DNA of 64,000 nucleotides from Muriicola jejuensis. Lineage in GTDB: Bacteria; Bacteroidota; Bacteroidia; Flavobacteriales; Flavobacteriaceae. Location of the stretch: contig NZ_JAABOP010000001.1 of the NCBI RefSeq assembly GCF_010671595.1, forward strand, positions 248,001 through 312,000. Direction: 5' to 3'. Positions 53,492-62,369 of this stretch are shown here, piece by piece. How positions within the stretch are numbered: position 1 is the stretch's first letter; each line of letters begins with the position of its first letter. The notes under the pieces are model-generated. The model ran no database searches. It was not told where the DNA came from and saw only the letters and a list, made by a program, of their open reading frames with translations. A program made the translations under genes and the position numbers.

Positions 53492-55378
53492 ATGGCTACA
53501 GGTAAAATCAATGTTTCCGTAGAGAATATCTTCCCCCTTATCAAAAAATTCCTCTACAGTGATCATGAGATCTTTCTGAGAGAACTAATTTCCAACGCAA
53601 CCGATGCGACCCTGAAACTCAAACACCTTACCTCAATTGGTGAGGCCAAGGTGGAGTACGGCAACCCTCTTATCGAGGTGAAGGTCGATAAGAAAGGTAA
53701 AAAGCTGCATATCATTGATCAGGGTATCGGGATGACACAGGAAGAGGTGCGGAAGTATATCAACGAGGTCGCCTTTTCAGGGGCAGAAGAATTTTTGGAT
53801 AAATACAAGGATGCGGGAAAAGATGCCGGGATCATAGGACACTTTGGCCTGGGATTCTATTCCTCATTTATGGTAGCGAAAAAAGTGGAGATCCTCACCA
53901 AGAGCTATAAGGACGAGTCCGCGGCCCATTGGATCTGTGACGGTACTCCGGAGTTCACCCTGAAAGAGGGAAAGAAAAAGGACAGAGGTACGGAAATCAT
54001 CCTTCACATCAACGAAGACGATAAGGAATTTTTGGAAGAGCACCGTATCAGGGAACTGCTCACCAAATACAACAAGTTCATGCCCATTCCGATCAAATTC
54101 GGAACACGGACCGAAACCCTGCCAAAACCGGAAGGGGCCAAAAAGGAAGATCCCGCTCCTACCAAAGAGGTGGATGACATCATCAACAATCCCAATCCGG
54201 CATGGACCAAAAAACCAACGGACCTGAAGGATGAGGATTACAAGGCATTCTACAGGGAACTGTACCCTATGCAATTTGAGGAACCCCTATTCCATATTCA
54301 CCTCAACGTGGATTATCCTTTCAATCTCACGGGGATCCTTTATTTTCCAAAGCTCACAAACGATCTGAATATACAGAAGGACAGGATACAGCTCTACCAG
54401 AATCAGGTCTTTGTAACGGATAATGTGGAAGGCATCGTGCCTGAATTCCTCACCATGCTCAGAGGGGTCATCGATTCTCCCGATATCCCCCTGAACGTTT
54501 CCCGATCTTACCTGCAGGCAGATGGGGCGGTTAAGAAAATTTCTTCCTATATCACCCGGAAGGTGGCTGACAAGCTTACCTCCCTCTTTAAGGAGAATCG
54601 TGAGGATTTTGAGGCCAAGTGGAACGACATCAAGATCGTGATAGAATACGGTATGCTTTCAGAAGAGAAGTTCTTCGAAAAGGCAGAATCTTTTGCCCTG
54701 TATCCTACCATAGATGGGGCTTACTACACCTTTGAGGAGTTGAAGGAAAAGATCTCCCCTCTCCAAACGGATAAGGATGGCAAACTGGTGGTCCTGTATG
54801 CGTCTGACAAGGAAGAGCAACACAGCTATATCGATGCGGCAAAGGACCAGGGATACGAGGTACTGCTACTCGATTCACCCATTGTAGGGCATCTGCTTCA
54901 AAAACTTGAATCTTCTAAGGAAGACCTTTCCTTCGCTCGCGTGGATGCAGACCACCTCGATAACCTTATCAAGAAAGAGGACACCAAGATCAGCAAGCTT
55001 TCGGACGATGAGAAGGATACCCTAAAAAAACAGATAGAGGAAGTACTGGATGAAAAAGGGTATACGGTGCAGCTCGAAGCCATGGACAGCCAGGCAGCAC
55101 CCTTCATCATCACGGAGCCTGAATTTATCCGGAGGATGAAGGAAATGCAAAAAACCGGTGGTGGTGGGATGTTCGGCATGAGCAACATGCCCGATATGTT
55201 CAACCTGGTGGTCAACACCAACCACGAACTGGTCAGCGAGATCCTGAATACCAAAACGGCCAAAAAGAGGGAAAGACTGATCAACCAGTCGCTCGACCTC
55301 GCACGCCTTTCGAAGGGACTGCTTAAAGGAGAAGCACTCACCAACTTCATCAAGAGAAGTTATGAAATGGTGAAATAA
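53492..55378 (+). CDS. htpG: Molecular chaperone HtpG (Hsp90)
   Basis: 628 residues with the GHKL ATPase domain: FLRELISNATDATLKL (Asn for Mg-ATP), IDQGIGMTQEEV (Asp loop), GHFGLGFYSSFMV (lid), then the middle domain (NVSRSYLQADGAVKKI) and the C-terminal dimer domain (MQKTGGGGMFGMSNMPD). ATP-driven folding assistant in the cytoplasm. Length normal. Ends in a clear terminator; its promoter is listed separately. Confidence 0.98.
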   Translation: MATGKINVSVENIFPLIKKFLYSDHEIFLRELISNATDATLKLKHLTSIGEAKVEYGNPLIEVKVDKKGKKLHIIDQGIGMTQEEVRKYINEVAFSGAEEFLDKYKDAGKDAGIIGHFGLGFYSSFMVAKKVEILTKSYKDESAAHWICDGTPEFTLKEGKKKDRGTEIILHINEDDKEFLEEHRIRELLTKYNKFMPIPIKFGTRTETLPKPEGAKKEDPAPTKEVDDIINNPNPAWTKKPTDLKDEDYKAFYRELYPMQFEEPLFHIHLNVDYPFNLTGILYFPKLTNDLNIQKDRIQLYQNQVFVTDNVEGIVPEFLTMLRGVIDSPDIPLNVSRSYLQADGAVKKISSYITRKVADKLTSLFKENREDFEAKWNDIKIVIEYGMLSEEKFFEKAESFALYPTIDGAYYTFEELKEKISPLQTDKDGKLVVLYASDKEEQHSYIDAAKDQGYEVLLLDSPIVGHLLQKLESSKEDLSFARVDADHLDNLIKKEDTKISKLSDDEKDTLKKQIEEVLDEKGYTVQLEAMDSQAAPFIITEPEFIRRMKEMQKTGGGGMFGMSNMPDMFNLVVNTNHELVSEILNTKTAKKRERLINQSLDLARLSKGLLKGEALTNFIKRSYEMVK

Positions 55379-55408
55379 ATGATGAAATAACAGGAAAAAT
55401 GCTATTGA

Positions 55409-55445
55409 AAAGACCGCTTTTACCGAGCGGTCTTTCTATTTTTAC
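55409..55445 (+). terminator. Terminator of htpG
   Basis: AAAGACCGCT pairs with AGCGGTCTTT around TTTACCG, then CTATTTTT. Confidence 0.82.
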
Positions 55446-55448
55446 CCT

Positions 55449-55802
55449 GTGAACGAACCCTGGCACCTTTACGCGATGGCTGCCATGTACGCCTTTGCCG
55501 GTTTGATGCACTTCCTCAAACCAAAGGCGTATATGAGGATCATGCCATCCTATCTGCCCTATCACCGGGAACTGGTCTATATCAGCGGCCTGGTCGAGAT
55601 ACTCCTGGCCGTGGGGCTGTGCTTCCCCTTTACGCGAAACCTCTCCCTGTTCGGGATCATAGCAATGCTGGCTGTTTTCCTCCTGGTACATTTCTACATG
55701 CTAAGAGGCGAGAAGGAAGGTGCCGGTATCCCAAAATGGATCCTGATACTCAGGGTTCCCCTGCAATTTGGGCTGATGTACTGGGCCTATTGGTATTTTT
55801 AA
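55449..55802 (+). CDS. DoxX-like small membrane protein
   Basis: 117 residues with a GTG start (55449) directly after the htpG terminator. Four hydrophobic helices: MYAFAGLMHFLKPKAYMRIMPSYLPYHRELVYISGLVEILLAVGLCF with the DoxX-type GLMHF and PSYLPYHRE patterns. Family members are poorly defined membrane proteins, some tied to terminal oxidases. The GTG is chosen because no earlier ATG exists and the helices start at once. Confidence 0.75.
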   Translation: MNEPWHLYAMAAMYAFAGLMHFLKPKAYMRIMPSYLPYHRELVYISGLVEILLAVGLCFPFTRNLSLFGIIAMLAVFLLVHFYMLRGEKEGAGIPKWILILRVPLQFGLMYWAYWYF

Positions 55803-55840
55803 CGCACGGTATTTCAGCTACAAAACCGTCTCTGGCCAGA

Positions 55841-56257
55841 TCAGAAATAGACCTTTTTGTGTTCCCAACTCTTTTTCAGCAGGAAGATCTGCAGGCAGAA
55901 AAAGCTGCAAAGGGAAAGTGACGCATACACGAGAATACGGGTGCCAGCCACCGGTTCAATCCCTTCCCAAAACCTCATTGAGCCAGGTATCAGATCCAAA
56001 TCCGGGGTGAAGAGCCCGAATAGGGCTTGATCTCCTTTTGCCGTGAACCCCAGAACCAACAGGGTGAAGGCAGCAATGGCGACCAGCACCCAGGAAGTTC
56101 GGGAGAAGACAGGGGCATACCCGGACTTTTGAACATATTTCTTCTCTGCCCCAACGGCCTTCATGACCTGTGCTGTAAAACCCTCGGGGGGTGCTTCTTC
56201 GGTCAGGTCTTTCAGACACTTCCTGATGTAGTCATCCCATTCTTTTTCTCCTTCCAT
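55841..56257 (-). CDS. Membrane protein paired with an ECF sigma factor, probable anti-sigma factor
   Basis: 138 residues. The cytoplasmic N-terminus (MEGEKEWDDYIRKCLKDLTEEAPPEGFTAQVMKAV) is about 40 residues, then two or three hydrophobic helices with short loops (SWVLVAIAAFTLLVLGFTA; ILVYASLSLCSFFCLQIFLL). It starts three bases after the sigma gene stop, the position of anti-sigma factors. It shares no recognisable anti-sigma domain (no RskA, no ZAS). Function inferred from position and topology. Confidence 0.72.
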   Translation of the reverse strand: MEGEKEWDDYIRKCLKDLTEEAPPEGFTAQVMKAVGAEKKYVQKSGYAPVFSRTSWVLVAIAAFTLLVLGFTAKGDQALFGLFTPDLDLIPGSMRFWEGIEPVAGTRILVYASLSLCSFFCLQIFLLKKSWEHKKVYF

Positions 56258-56260
56258 GAT

Positions 56261-56836
56261 CTATTGTTTTTCGGCTTCCAGGATCGGGCGTAAAGAGGAG
56301 GCCAATTGCTTTCTGCTGCGGAAGAGTCGTACTTTAACCACCTGCGGACTCAATTCTGTCACCTCCGAGATCTCCTTAATGCTCCATTCCTCAAAATAAT
56401 ACATAGTGATAATGGCCGCATCCTGCTCTGCCAGACTCTGAATGGCGACCCGTATATGATGTTGCCTGTGGTCCCTTTCCATTTTATCCAAAATTCCCGC
56501 CTCATACCCTTGGCTGATAATTCTTTGGGAGTCCAGGTCTGTTGTTTCGGGTCGACTCTTTCTTTTCTTTAGTTGATCTAAACAATGGTGATAAGCGATC
56601 TTGTACAACCAGGTTGAAAACCTGGCCCCACCCCGGTAACTCTCCAGGTTTTTGTATGCCTTCAGAAAGGTATCCTGGGCAGATTCTTCTGCTTCTTCCC
56701 TGTTTCTGAGCATTCTAACGGCCAGGGTAAATACCATATGCTTATACCTCTCTACCAAACATTCGAATGCCTGGGTGTCTCCCGATAAGGTGCGTTTTAC
56801 CAGTACTGGATCTTCTGATGGCATCATCTGTCTCAT
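56261..56836 (-). CDS. ECF-type RNA polymerase sigma factor (RpoE-like)
   Basis: 191 residues. Region 2: CLVERYKHMVFTLAVRMLRNREEAEESAQDTFLKAYKNLESYRGGARFSTWLYKIAYHHCLDQLK; region 4: IITMYYFEEWSIKEISEVTELSPQVVKVRLFRSRKQL. This is the RpoE/SigW-like main type. Its partner is the small membrane gene that follows after three bases. Divergent from a DUF6249 gene. Two ATG codons are close together (MRQMM). Confidence 0.93.
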   Translation of the reverse strand: MRQMMPSEDPVLVKRTLSGDTQAFECLVERYKHMVFTLAVRMLRNREEAEESAQDTFLKAYKNLESYRGGARFSTWLYKIAYHHCLDQLKKRKSRPETTDLDSQRIISQGYEAGILDKMERDHRQHHIRVAIQSLAEQDAAIITMYYFEEWSIKEISEVTELSPQVVKVRLFRSRKQLASSLRPILEAEKQ

Positions 56837-56954
56837 AGGACGGTTCTGAGGGGCCGGAGGTTACAATGTATTCAAAAAAATATCCGTTTTGTGTAACCCA
56901 TGACAGATTTCAGCCGTCATACCAGGCAAATAGTATTCATCTAAATCAAAAAAA

Positions 56955-57308
56955 ATGGGAGGAGAAGTCATTGTTTTTATCAGCATGTTCCTGGTGGTAT
57001 TTGCCATTTGCTACTTGTATTTTACAACAAGGAATAAAGAGCGTCTGGCTCTTATCGAAAAAGGGGCAGATGCCAGCATCTTTGTGAAAGGCAAGAGAGA
57101 AGGTGCGGCCCCATTCTGGAAGGTGCTCATTCTCAATCTGGCCCTGTTACTGACCGGCATAGGTCTCGCCATTTTCCTGGCTTCCTTTATGGCAAGCTCA
57201 TTGGGAATGGATGAGGACGTAGCCTATCCAGGGACCATTTTCCTGATGTCCGGACTCGGGCTCTACCTGGGTTTCACGCTGACAAAAAAACTGGAAAAAG
57301 AAGAATAG
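56955..57308 (+). CDS. DUF6249 membrane protein
   Basis: 117 residues: N-terminal helix (VIVFISMFLVVFAICYLYFTT), then KERLALIEKGADASIF, the DUF6249 hallmark loop, and two more helices (LILNLALLLTGIGLAIFL; IFLMSGLGLYLGFTLT) and a charged tail (KKLEKEE). Role unknown; such genes are often next to sigma factors in flavobacteria, as here, where it is divergent from an ECF gene by 118 bases. Followed by a strong terminator. Confidence 0.82.
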   Translation: MGGEVIVFISMFLVVFAICYLYFTTRNKERLALIEKGADASIFVKGKREGAAPFWKVLILNLALLLTGIGLAIFLASFMASSLGMDEDVAYPGTIFLMSGLGLYLGFTLTKKLEKEE

Positions 57309-57328
57309 CAGAAAATCCAGAAGGCCAA

Positions 57329-57356
57329 TTAAAAACCAAGGAATTCCTTGGTTTTT
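57329..57356 (+). terminator. Palindromic terminator after the DUF6249 gene
   Basis: A 26-base perfect palindrome centred on GGAATTCC (AAAAACCAA...TTGGTTTTT) followed by two more T; works in both directions. Confidence 0.85.
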
Positions 57357-57466
57357 TTATTTGAACCGGTTCAGGCCCTTAGAAAGTTTTATTTTTGTAT
57401 CATACACTCTATTCCTGTTGCAGAAGAATTCCCTTGGTGTGCCGGTTAGAATAGTAGTACGATTAC

Positions 57467-58594
57467 ATGCTCGAGTACCTAAACATAGATTTTCAAGTTC
57501 TGCTGGATGGCATAGGCCTGGTTCAGGGAATTACCATTGCCATTCTGTTGATGGCCCTCAGCATCCGCAAATTTCGCAGTACCTTTTATCTCGGCTTTTT
57601 TCTGTTGTTTTATTCCCTGGAGTTGGCCACCTGGATATCTGTGAATACCCAGATATCACGGAATTATCCCGAATTCTTTCTTCTCCCCTTCAATTTTTCC
57701 TGGATCCTGTTCCCGCTTTTTTACCTCTACACACAGCAGGTATCCGTTTATTCAAACAGGAAGATCAAATACTGGCTCTTAATTCCCGGGATCATTTCTA
57801 TCCTGGCCCAGTGTATTATCTACTTTCTGCCCTATGAAACCAAGGTGGTCATAGAAGACAGCTACTGGCACATCCTGACATTTTGGATCCTCGGCAATTA
57901 CTTCTCCTGGGGGGTAGGCCTGTGGAATCTGCGTTTGCTCTACCGGCACAGAATAGAGGTATTGAACACCTATTCCTTTGTCGCCTCCAAAGAATTGCGA
58001 TGGGCCCGGTTTTTCCTGATCTACCTGCTGGCCACTTCCGTCTTTGGCCATATCATAGCCTATGTGTATCCCTTGGGTTTTGAGGACAATACTATCTTTT
58101 CGATCATGGACCTGATCGCCATTTACTGGGTATCCTACTTCGGTATCACCCAAAGGAATGTGAGATCCCTGATCTCAAATGAATGGACCCCAAAAGGCTC
58201 AAAAGATGAAACGAAACCCAGGTCCTATACTCCCGAAGTGATCCCTGGAAGACTGGAAAACCTCATGGCCCAGATCCACAAGTACATGGACGAACACGAA
58301 AGTTTTATCAATCCGGAACTCACCATCATGGATCTCGCAGACGGTATCAATGAGCATCCAAAACTGGTTTCAGAAGCCATCAACACCGTAGACAAACAAA
58401 ACTTTAACTCCTACATCAACGAGTATCGTATCAGGAAAGCAGAGGAGTTGCTGAAAACTGATAAAGGGACCCATTTAAGCGTGGAGGGGATCGGTATCGA
58501 AGTAGGCTTCAAAAGCAAAAGCGCCTTCTATTCAGCCTTCAAGAAATTCACCGGCACTACACCCACCCAATACAGAGACAGCAGGGCCGCATAG
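57467..58594 (+). CDS. Membrane-anchored AraC-family regulator (7TM plus HTH), copy 1
   Basis: 375 residues. Seven predicted transmembrane helices fill residues 8-228 (for example LLDGIGLVQGITIAILLMAL, LLPFNFSWILFPLFYLYTQQ, TIFSIMDLIAIYWVSYFGI). The C-terminal cytoplasmic part (about 262-375) is an AraC HTH pair: LTIMDLADGINEHPKLVSEAINTVDKQNFNSYINEYRI and GIGIEVGFKSKSAFYSAFKKFTGTTPTQYR. A -7 box (TATTTTTG, 57390-57397) lies 69 bases upstream. A sensor in the membrane that binds DNA directly is implied; signal unknown. A close paralogue is at 59337-60455. Confidence 0.88.
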   Translation: MLEYLNIDFQVLLDGIGLVQGITIAILLMALSIRKFRSTFYLGFFLLFYSLELATWISVNTQISRNYPEFFLLPFNFSWILFPLFYLYTQQVSVYSNRKIKYWLLIPGIISILAQCIIYFLPYETKVVIEDSYWHILTFWILGNYFSWGVGLWNLRLLYRHRIEVLNTYSFVASKELRWARFFLIYLLATSVFGHIIAYVYPLGFEDNTIFSIMDLIAIYWVSYFGITQRNVRSLISNEWTPKGSKDETKPRSYTPEVIPGRLENLMAQIHKYMDEHESFINPELTIMDLADGINEHPKLVSEAINTVDKQNFNSYINEYRIRKAEELLKTDKGTHLSVEGIGIEVGFKSKSAFYSAFKKFTGTTPTQYRDSRAA

Positions 58595-58713
58595 CCTCCA
58601 AGCTCTGAATAACTCAATGACCCATCACCTTTCCCCTCTACAGCTTCCATTCCCAAAGAAGGAATGGGATTGCGGCACTCATGGGTAATTTGTGCTCGTT
58701 CAAATGGGATTAT

Positions 58714-58738
58714 GGTTCTAATTTCAGAAATCAGAACC
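58714..58738. repeat. 25-base inverted repeat between the AraC paralogues
   Basis: GGTTCT-A-ATTTC-A-GAAAT-C-AGAACC: eleven of twelve positions pair around one central base. Shares GAAATCAGAAC with the reverse strand of 60577-60600 after the second copy. Candidate operator for one of the membrane regulators. Confidence 0.4.
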
Positions 58739-58803
58739 TCTATCCACTCCTTATCCTGGGGTACTTTCCTGTCAATTTGCATCTTTAAAGAAATTTATTT
58801 TAG

Positions 58804-59010
58804 ATGAACTCCAACAAGAAGAGTTTTATCCTGTTTATACTCTTTATCTGGTCAGTGTATTTTGCATGGTCCCTGGATGTGAGTTCAGCTGTCCAGACCT
58901 ATTCAAAAGGGGTTACCCGCTACGACCTTTTGCTACTTCCCTTCCTCATCGTTTTCACCGGATACTCCATCTACCTTTTGGTCCGCAAACAGGATTCTGA
59001 CCGTAATTAA
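58804..59010 (+). CDS. Very small two-helix membrane protein between AraC paralogues
   Basis: 68 residues: helix 1 (SFILFILFIWSVYFAWSL), an outward loop of about 22 residues with TYSKGVTRYD, helix 2 (LLLLPFLIVFTGYSIYLLV), and a charged end (RKQDSDRN). No family recognised. It lies between two membrane-anchored AraC regulators on the same strand, so it may be a ligand, accessory or target of one of them; nothing beyond position supports this. Confidence 0.6.
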   Translation: MNSNKKSFILFILFIWSVYFAWSLDVSSAVQTYSKGVTRYDLLLLPFLIVFTGYSIYLLVRKQDSDRN

Positions 59011-59336
59011 CCCTGTGCCTTCCGGTTCCGTGATTTTTCACCATAATGGGGTCTGCATTTCCGTATTAGAGAACATCCATATAGAGAAATCGGGGACCGC
59101 ATCCTCTCGGCAAAGCTTTTACCGTCCTCTCTTTCCTTTTTAACTCACCGGGCAATCCTGTGCAGCGACTTGTTTTATGGAAATAATTCCCGTCGGATAC
59201 TCCTCCTTCCTTGGAGTCCCATAGGATCCTGATGGCTCTTGGAAATAAAACTCATTCCTGAGACCCCCTAAGTAGTTAAAAAGAAACAATCCACTATATT
59301 TACTTTTAATATTGTAAAGCCTATGTTTTCCTTTGA
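59011..59336. other. 326-base non-coding gap before the second AraC paralogue
   Basis: No ORF with protein character on either strand. It holds a short ACTCC/GGAGT inverted repeat (about 59199-59217) without U-tract, and an AT-rich stretch before the gene (TATATTTA near 59296) that may be its -7. Nothing else seen. Confidence 0.5.
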
Positions 59337-60455
59337 TTGTTGGAACTGAACTTTAATTTTCAATCAGCCCTCGATATCCTAGGCCTTTTACAAGGCCTGA
59401 CTTTGGGCGTGCTGTTGATAGCAATGAATTTCAGGCACTCCCGAAGTACCTGCTTACTTGGACTTTACCTGCTGTTGTTTTCCCTGAAGTTGCTGATTTT
59501 CATCCCCGGAGGATTAGGTCTTGATGAAAAATTCCCTGAATGGTTCCTCCTGCCTTTTGATTTTTCCTGGTTGCTCTTTGCCGTATTCTTCATCTACACC
59601 CAGCAAATCTCCATCTTCTCGGAACAAAAGACGAAATACTGGCTCCTATATCCGGGTATCCTCTCCTTTATGCTCCAGGTTTACATATATTTCCAACCGT
59701 ATCCCGCCAAAGTGGAGATCGCTCAGAGCTACTGGTACGAACTGGTTTTCACTTTTGCGGGCATACTTTATTCCTGGATCATAGGCATATGGAATCTGAG
59801 ACTTCTCGAGAAGCACCGAATTGAAGTCGAAAACACTTTTTCCGAACTGGAGAATAAGTTATTGACATGGATACGTATTTACTTGATATACAGTATTATA
59901 TCTTCTGTATTTATTCATATTCTCTACATTATATCTCCAGATAATTACTACTTTAAGATCATCTTTTCCATCCTGGATCTGGTTGCGATCTATTGGGTGG
60001 CCATCCACGGGATGAAACAGCAGAATGTATTGTCCATCCTCGGGAAAAGAGATTCGGGAACGCTCATAAATTACAAGGCTGGCCTGATGGAAAGTATGAG
60101 ATCTACGCGTAATGACAGCCAGGACCTTAAGGAACTGATGGAGGCCATAGATTCTTACATGATCAAAAGCGAAGTTTTTTTGAACAGTGAACTGACGATT
60201 GTGGATCTGGCCGATAAACTAAATATACATCCCAAGAGGATTTCCGCGAGTATAAATACCGTCTCCAAACAGAATTTTAATACCTATATCAACGAATTGC
60301 GCATTAAGAAAGCGAAACGGATCCTGAATGATACAAACACCCATAATTTCAGTATCGAAGGTATAGGGCAGGAAGTCGGATTTCACAGTAAGAGTGCTTT
60401 TTACGCCGCCTTTAAGAAGGTAACAGGGACTACGCCTACCAAATACAAGGAATAA
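59337..60455 (+). CDS. Membrane-anchored AraC-family regulator (7TM plus HTH), copy 2
   Basis: 372 residues from a TTG start (59337); an ATG at 59323 is out of frame and there is no in-frame ATG before the first helix. It follows the same plan as the copy at 57467, with matching patterns such as FPEWFLLPFDFSWLLFAVFFIYTQQ, ISILGKRDSG and the HTH pair LTIVDLADKLNIHPKRISASINTVSKQNFNTYINELRI and GIGQEVGFHSKSAFYAAFKKVTGTTPTKY. The two are clearly duplicated, with the DNA-binding ends most alike. Signal unknown. Confidence 0.86.
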   Translation: MLELNFNFQSALDILGLLQGLTLGVLLIAMNFRHSRSTCLLGLYLLLFSLKLLIFIPGGLGLDEKFPEWFLLPFDFSWLLFAVFFIYTQQISIFSEQKTKYWLLYPGILSFMLQVYIYFQPYPAKVEIAQSYWYELVFTFAGILYSWIIGIWNLRLLEKHRIEVENTFSELENKLLTWIRIYLIYSIISSVFIHILYIISPDNYYFKIIFSILDLVAIYWVAIHGMKQQNVLSILGKRDSGTLINYKAGLMESMRSTRNDSQDLKELMEAIDSYMIKSEVFLNSELTIVDLADKLNIHPKRISASINTVSKQNFNTYINELRIKKAKRILNDTNTHNFSIEGIGQEVGFHSKSAFYAAFKKVTGTTPTKYKE

Positions 60456-60757
60456 TAGTTGCATCCTGTTCATTTTCAAAATACCCATTTTGGGACTTCC
60501 CCCTTTATCCATCTGTTTTTCAGGAGTACTGATTCCTGATTTCGGACACAAAACTTTGGAGCAAAAGACCATAATTGTTCTGATTTCCGAATTTCAAACC
60601 TATCTGCAAGGTTTCGTGCTTGTCTCTGGGAAATAATTGATAAAACTTTGAGTTCATTATTGACAGTGTGCCACACACCCCCCGGTCGGCTTGTTGATGA
60701 TTGGAGATTTTAGAAAGGGATTTAATCCAACTGGGGGATTTTTAAAAAGGAATCGCT
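60456..60757. other. 302-base gap after the second AraC paralogue
   Basis: No coding ORF. It has two related words, TTCCTGATTTCGGA at about 60533-60546 and TTCTGATTTCCGA at about 60578-60590, similar to the arm of the inverted repeat at 58714. Possible regulator sites; low certainty. Confidence 0.35.
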
Positions 60758-61231
60758 ATGACCACAAAGGAAAACCAGAAAGCAAAACTGCTAAAGTACA
60801 CTTCGATCAACGATGCGGGTAATTTCAATACCTGGAATCCCGACCACATCGAGGAGTTGAAAAGGAATAAGATCAGTCCCGATCTGGGTCAGAAAATACT
60901 CTTTGAAAATGATTACCTCCGGATCTGGGAGGTGGTACTTCTCCCGAAAGAGCGACTCCCTTTCCGCAGAATCGAATCGGATTATTACTGGGTAGCCGGG
61001 TCTGAAGGCCTGGTGATCTCACGCTTCTCCGATGGCAGGATCATTCTGATGCACCTGGAGAAAGGGGATTCTGAATTCTTGCAACACAAGGATAAGCACG
61101 CTACCTACGATCTGGAGAACATAGGACAGGACATCCTTTTCTTCCAAATGACAGAATTCAAAGGGGAGGATATGGGTACACGGGAGAGAATGAAGGAGGT
61201 CCTGAAAAGAAATACCTCTCAGGATTTGTGA
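60758..61231 (+). CDS. Small cupin-like cytoplasmic protein
   Basis: 157 residues, no signal or membrane helix. The central part ILFENDYLRIWEVVLLPKERLPFRRIESDYYWVAGSEGLVISRF has the strand pattern of a cupin barrel (LRIWE then P-x-R-x6-D-Y), but the metal-binding His/Glu set is not complete, so a metal-free cupin is more likely. Function unknown. It stands alone between the AraC gap and the MOSC gene. Confidence 0.6.
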   Translation: MTTKENQKAKLLKYTSINDAGNFNTWNPDHIEELKRNKISPDLGQKILFENDYLRIWEVVLLPKERLPFRRIESDYYWVAGSEGLVISRFSDGRIILMHLEKGDSEFLQHKDKHATYDLENIGQDILFFQMTEFKGEDMGTRERMKEVLKRNTSQDL

Positions 61232-61305
61232 CCTTTTGGATCCCGTACTGAAAAAGATGGCTCCTGTCTTTCGGATCCTTAGTCGGCCTTGCCTATCTTT
61301 ACGGC

Positions 61306-61950
61306 ATGAAGGTCATTGCTACCAATATCGGCAAACCCACACGTTTTGTTTGGAAAGGTAAAACCGAGGAGACCGGGATCTTCAAATATCCTGTGTCTCA
61401 CCCGATTTTTTTGGGACATGAGGATGTAGACGGGGATACGGTCACAGACCGCAAACATCACGGAGGGGAATATAAAGCCTGCTACCTATTTTCTTCAGAA
61501 CACTATGGCTACTGGAAGGAACGATTTCCGGACCTTCCCTGGTCCTGGGGCATGTTTGGGGAGAATATCACCCTCGAAAGAATGGATGAATCGAATCTTC
61601 TATCGGGTTCGGTTTACGAACTGGGTTCAGCCGTAGTTCAGGTCACCATTCCAAGGGAGCCTTGTTATAAACTGGGCATTCGCTTTGGGGATCAGAAGAT
61701 CATTGATGAATTCATACACCACGGCCATCCGGGCACCTATCTCAAGGTGATCAGGCCGGGGCAGGTGGGCATGGGAGACCGGTTCAGCCTTCTGGAAAAA
61801 GCTGAGAATTCACTGAGCATAGCCGATCTTTATTCCCTTCTCTACGCCAAAGAGAAGGACCAGGAAATGCTGAGACGTGCTTTAGAATGTCCATTTCTGC
61901 CCGACCGCACAAAGGTAAAGTTAGGGAGATACCAAAAAAAAGGGGCCTGA
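61306..61950 (+). CDS. MOSC domain protein, YiiM-like
   Basis: 214 residues. MOSC domain: FKYPVSHPIFLGHEDVDGDTVTDRKHHGGEYKACYLFSSEHYGYW...FGENITLERM, with the cysteine that binds molybdenum-sulfur in IPREPCYKLGIRFGDQKII. YiiM-type proteins reduce N-hydroxylated compounds with molybdenum cofactor. This gives molybdate uptake genes (23.9-26.7 kb) a likely user in the same window. A TATCTTTA box near 61294-61301 could be part of its promoter, but lies very near the ATG. Confidence 0.88.
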   Translation: MKVIATNIGKPTRFVWKGKTEETGIFKYPVSHPIFLGHEDVDGDTVTDRKHHGGEYKACYLFSSEHYGYWKERFPDLPWSWGMFGENITLERMDESNLLSGSVYELGSAVVQVTIPREPCYKLGIRFGDQKIIDEFIHHGHPGTYLKVIRPGQVGMGDRFSLLEKAENSLSIADLYSLLYAKEKDQEMLRRALECPFLPDRTKVKLGRYQKKGA

Positions 61951-61979
61951 CGGCCCCCCTTTCGCTGAATTAACTAAAC

Positions 61980-62333
61980 TTACTTCACTACGTAATACTC
62001 AGCGTAGCTGTCGTTCGCATCCCTCACCACCACTTTGTAGCTGTCCTTTTCGGCATTCCCGAAGTTAAAGGCCTTTTCCACTACCAGGGTAGATTTAAGA
62101 GTCTCGCTGTAAAGGACCCGGTTCTCACTGTCGATCACTTTGATCTGTACATCCCCCATTTCCTTGTTGAAAAAATTCAGGAACAATTTGTCCCCCGATT
62201 TTCTAAAGTAAGGTCCTTCTTTTAATTCCTTTTCCTTTCCATTAACTGAAGGCAGTGAGCTCACGGTGTTAGCAAAGGTTGTGGCTGATACCAGGATCAA
62301 AGCCATTGCAGTAATTTTTTTAATTGTTTTCAT
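61980..62333 (-). CDS. Small secreted protein of unknown function
   Basis: 117 residues: signal peptide (MKTIKKITAMALILVSATTFA), then an all-beta mature domain (KLFLNFFNKEMGDVQIKVIDSENRVLYSETLKSTLVVEKAFNFGNAEKDSYKVVVRDANDSYAEYYVVK), resembling DUF3244-type or C-terminal sorting-like immunoglobulin strands. It may be an extracellular or periplasmic protein. Divergent from an AraC gene with its own -7 box. Confidence 0.75.
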   Translation of the reverse strand: MKTIKKITAMALILVSATTFANTVSSLPSVNGKEKELKEGPYFRKSGDKLFLNFFNKEMGDVQIKVIDSENRVLYSETLKSTLVVEKAFNFGNAEKDSYKVVVRDANDSYAEYYVVK

Positions 62334-62369
62334 GATTGTTTCTTTTTGATTGATGAATTAAACTCCCTA

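Noticed and set aside
57329-57354. 26-bp perfect palindrome
   Set aside because: Explained as a bidirectional intrinsic terminator by its flanking A and T runs.
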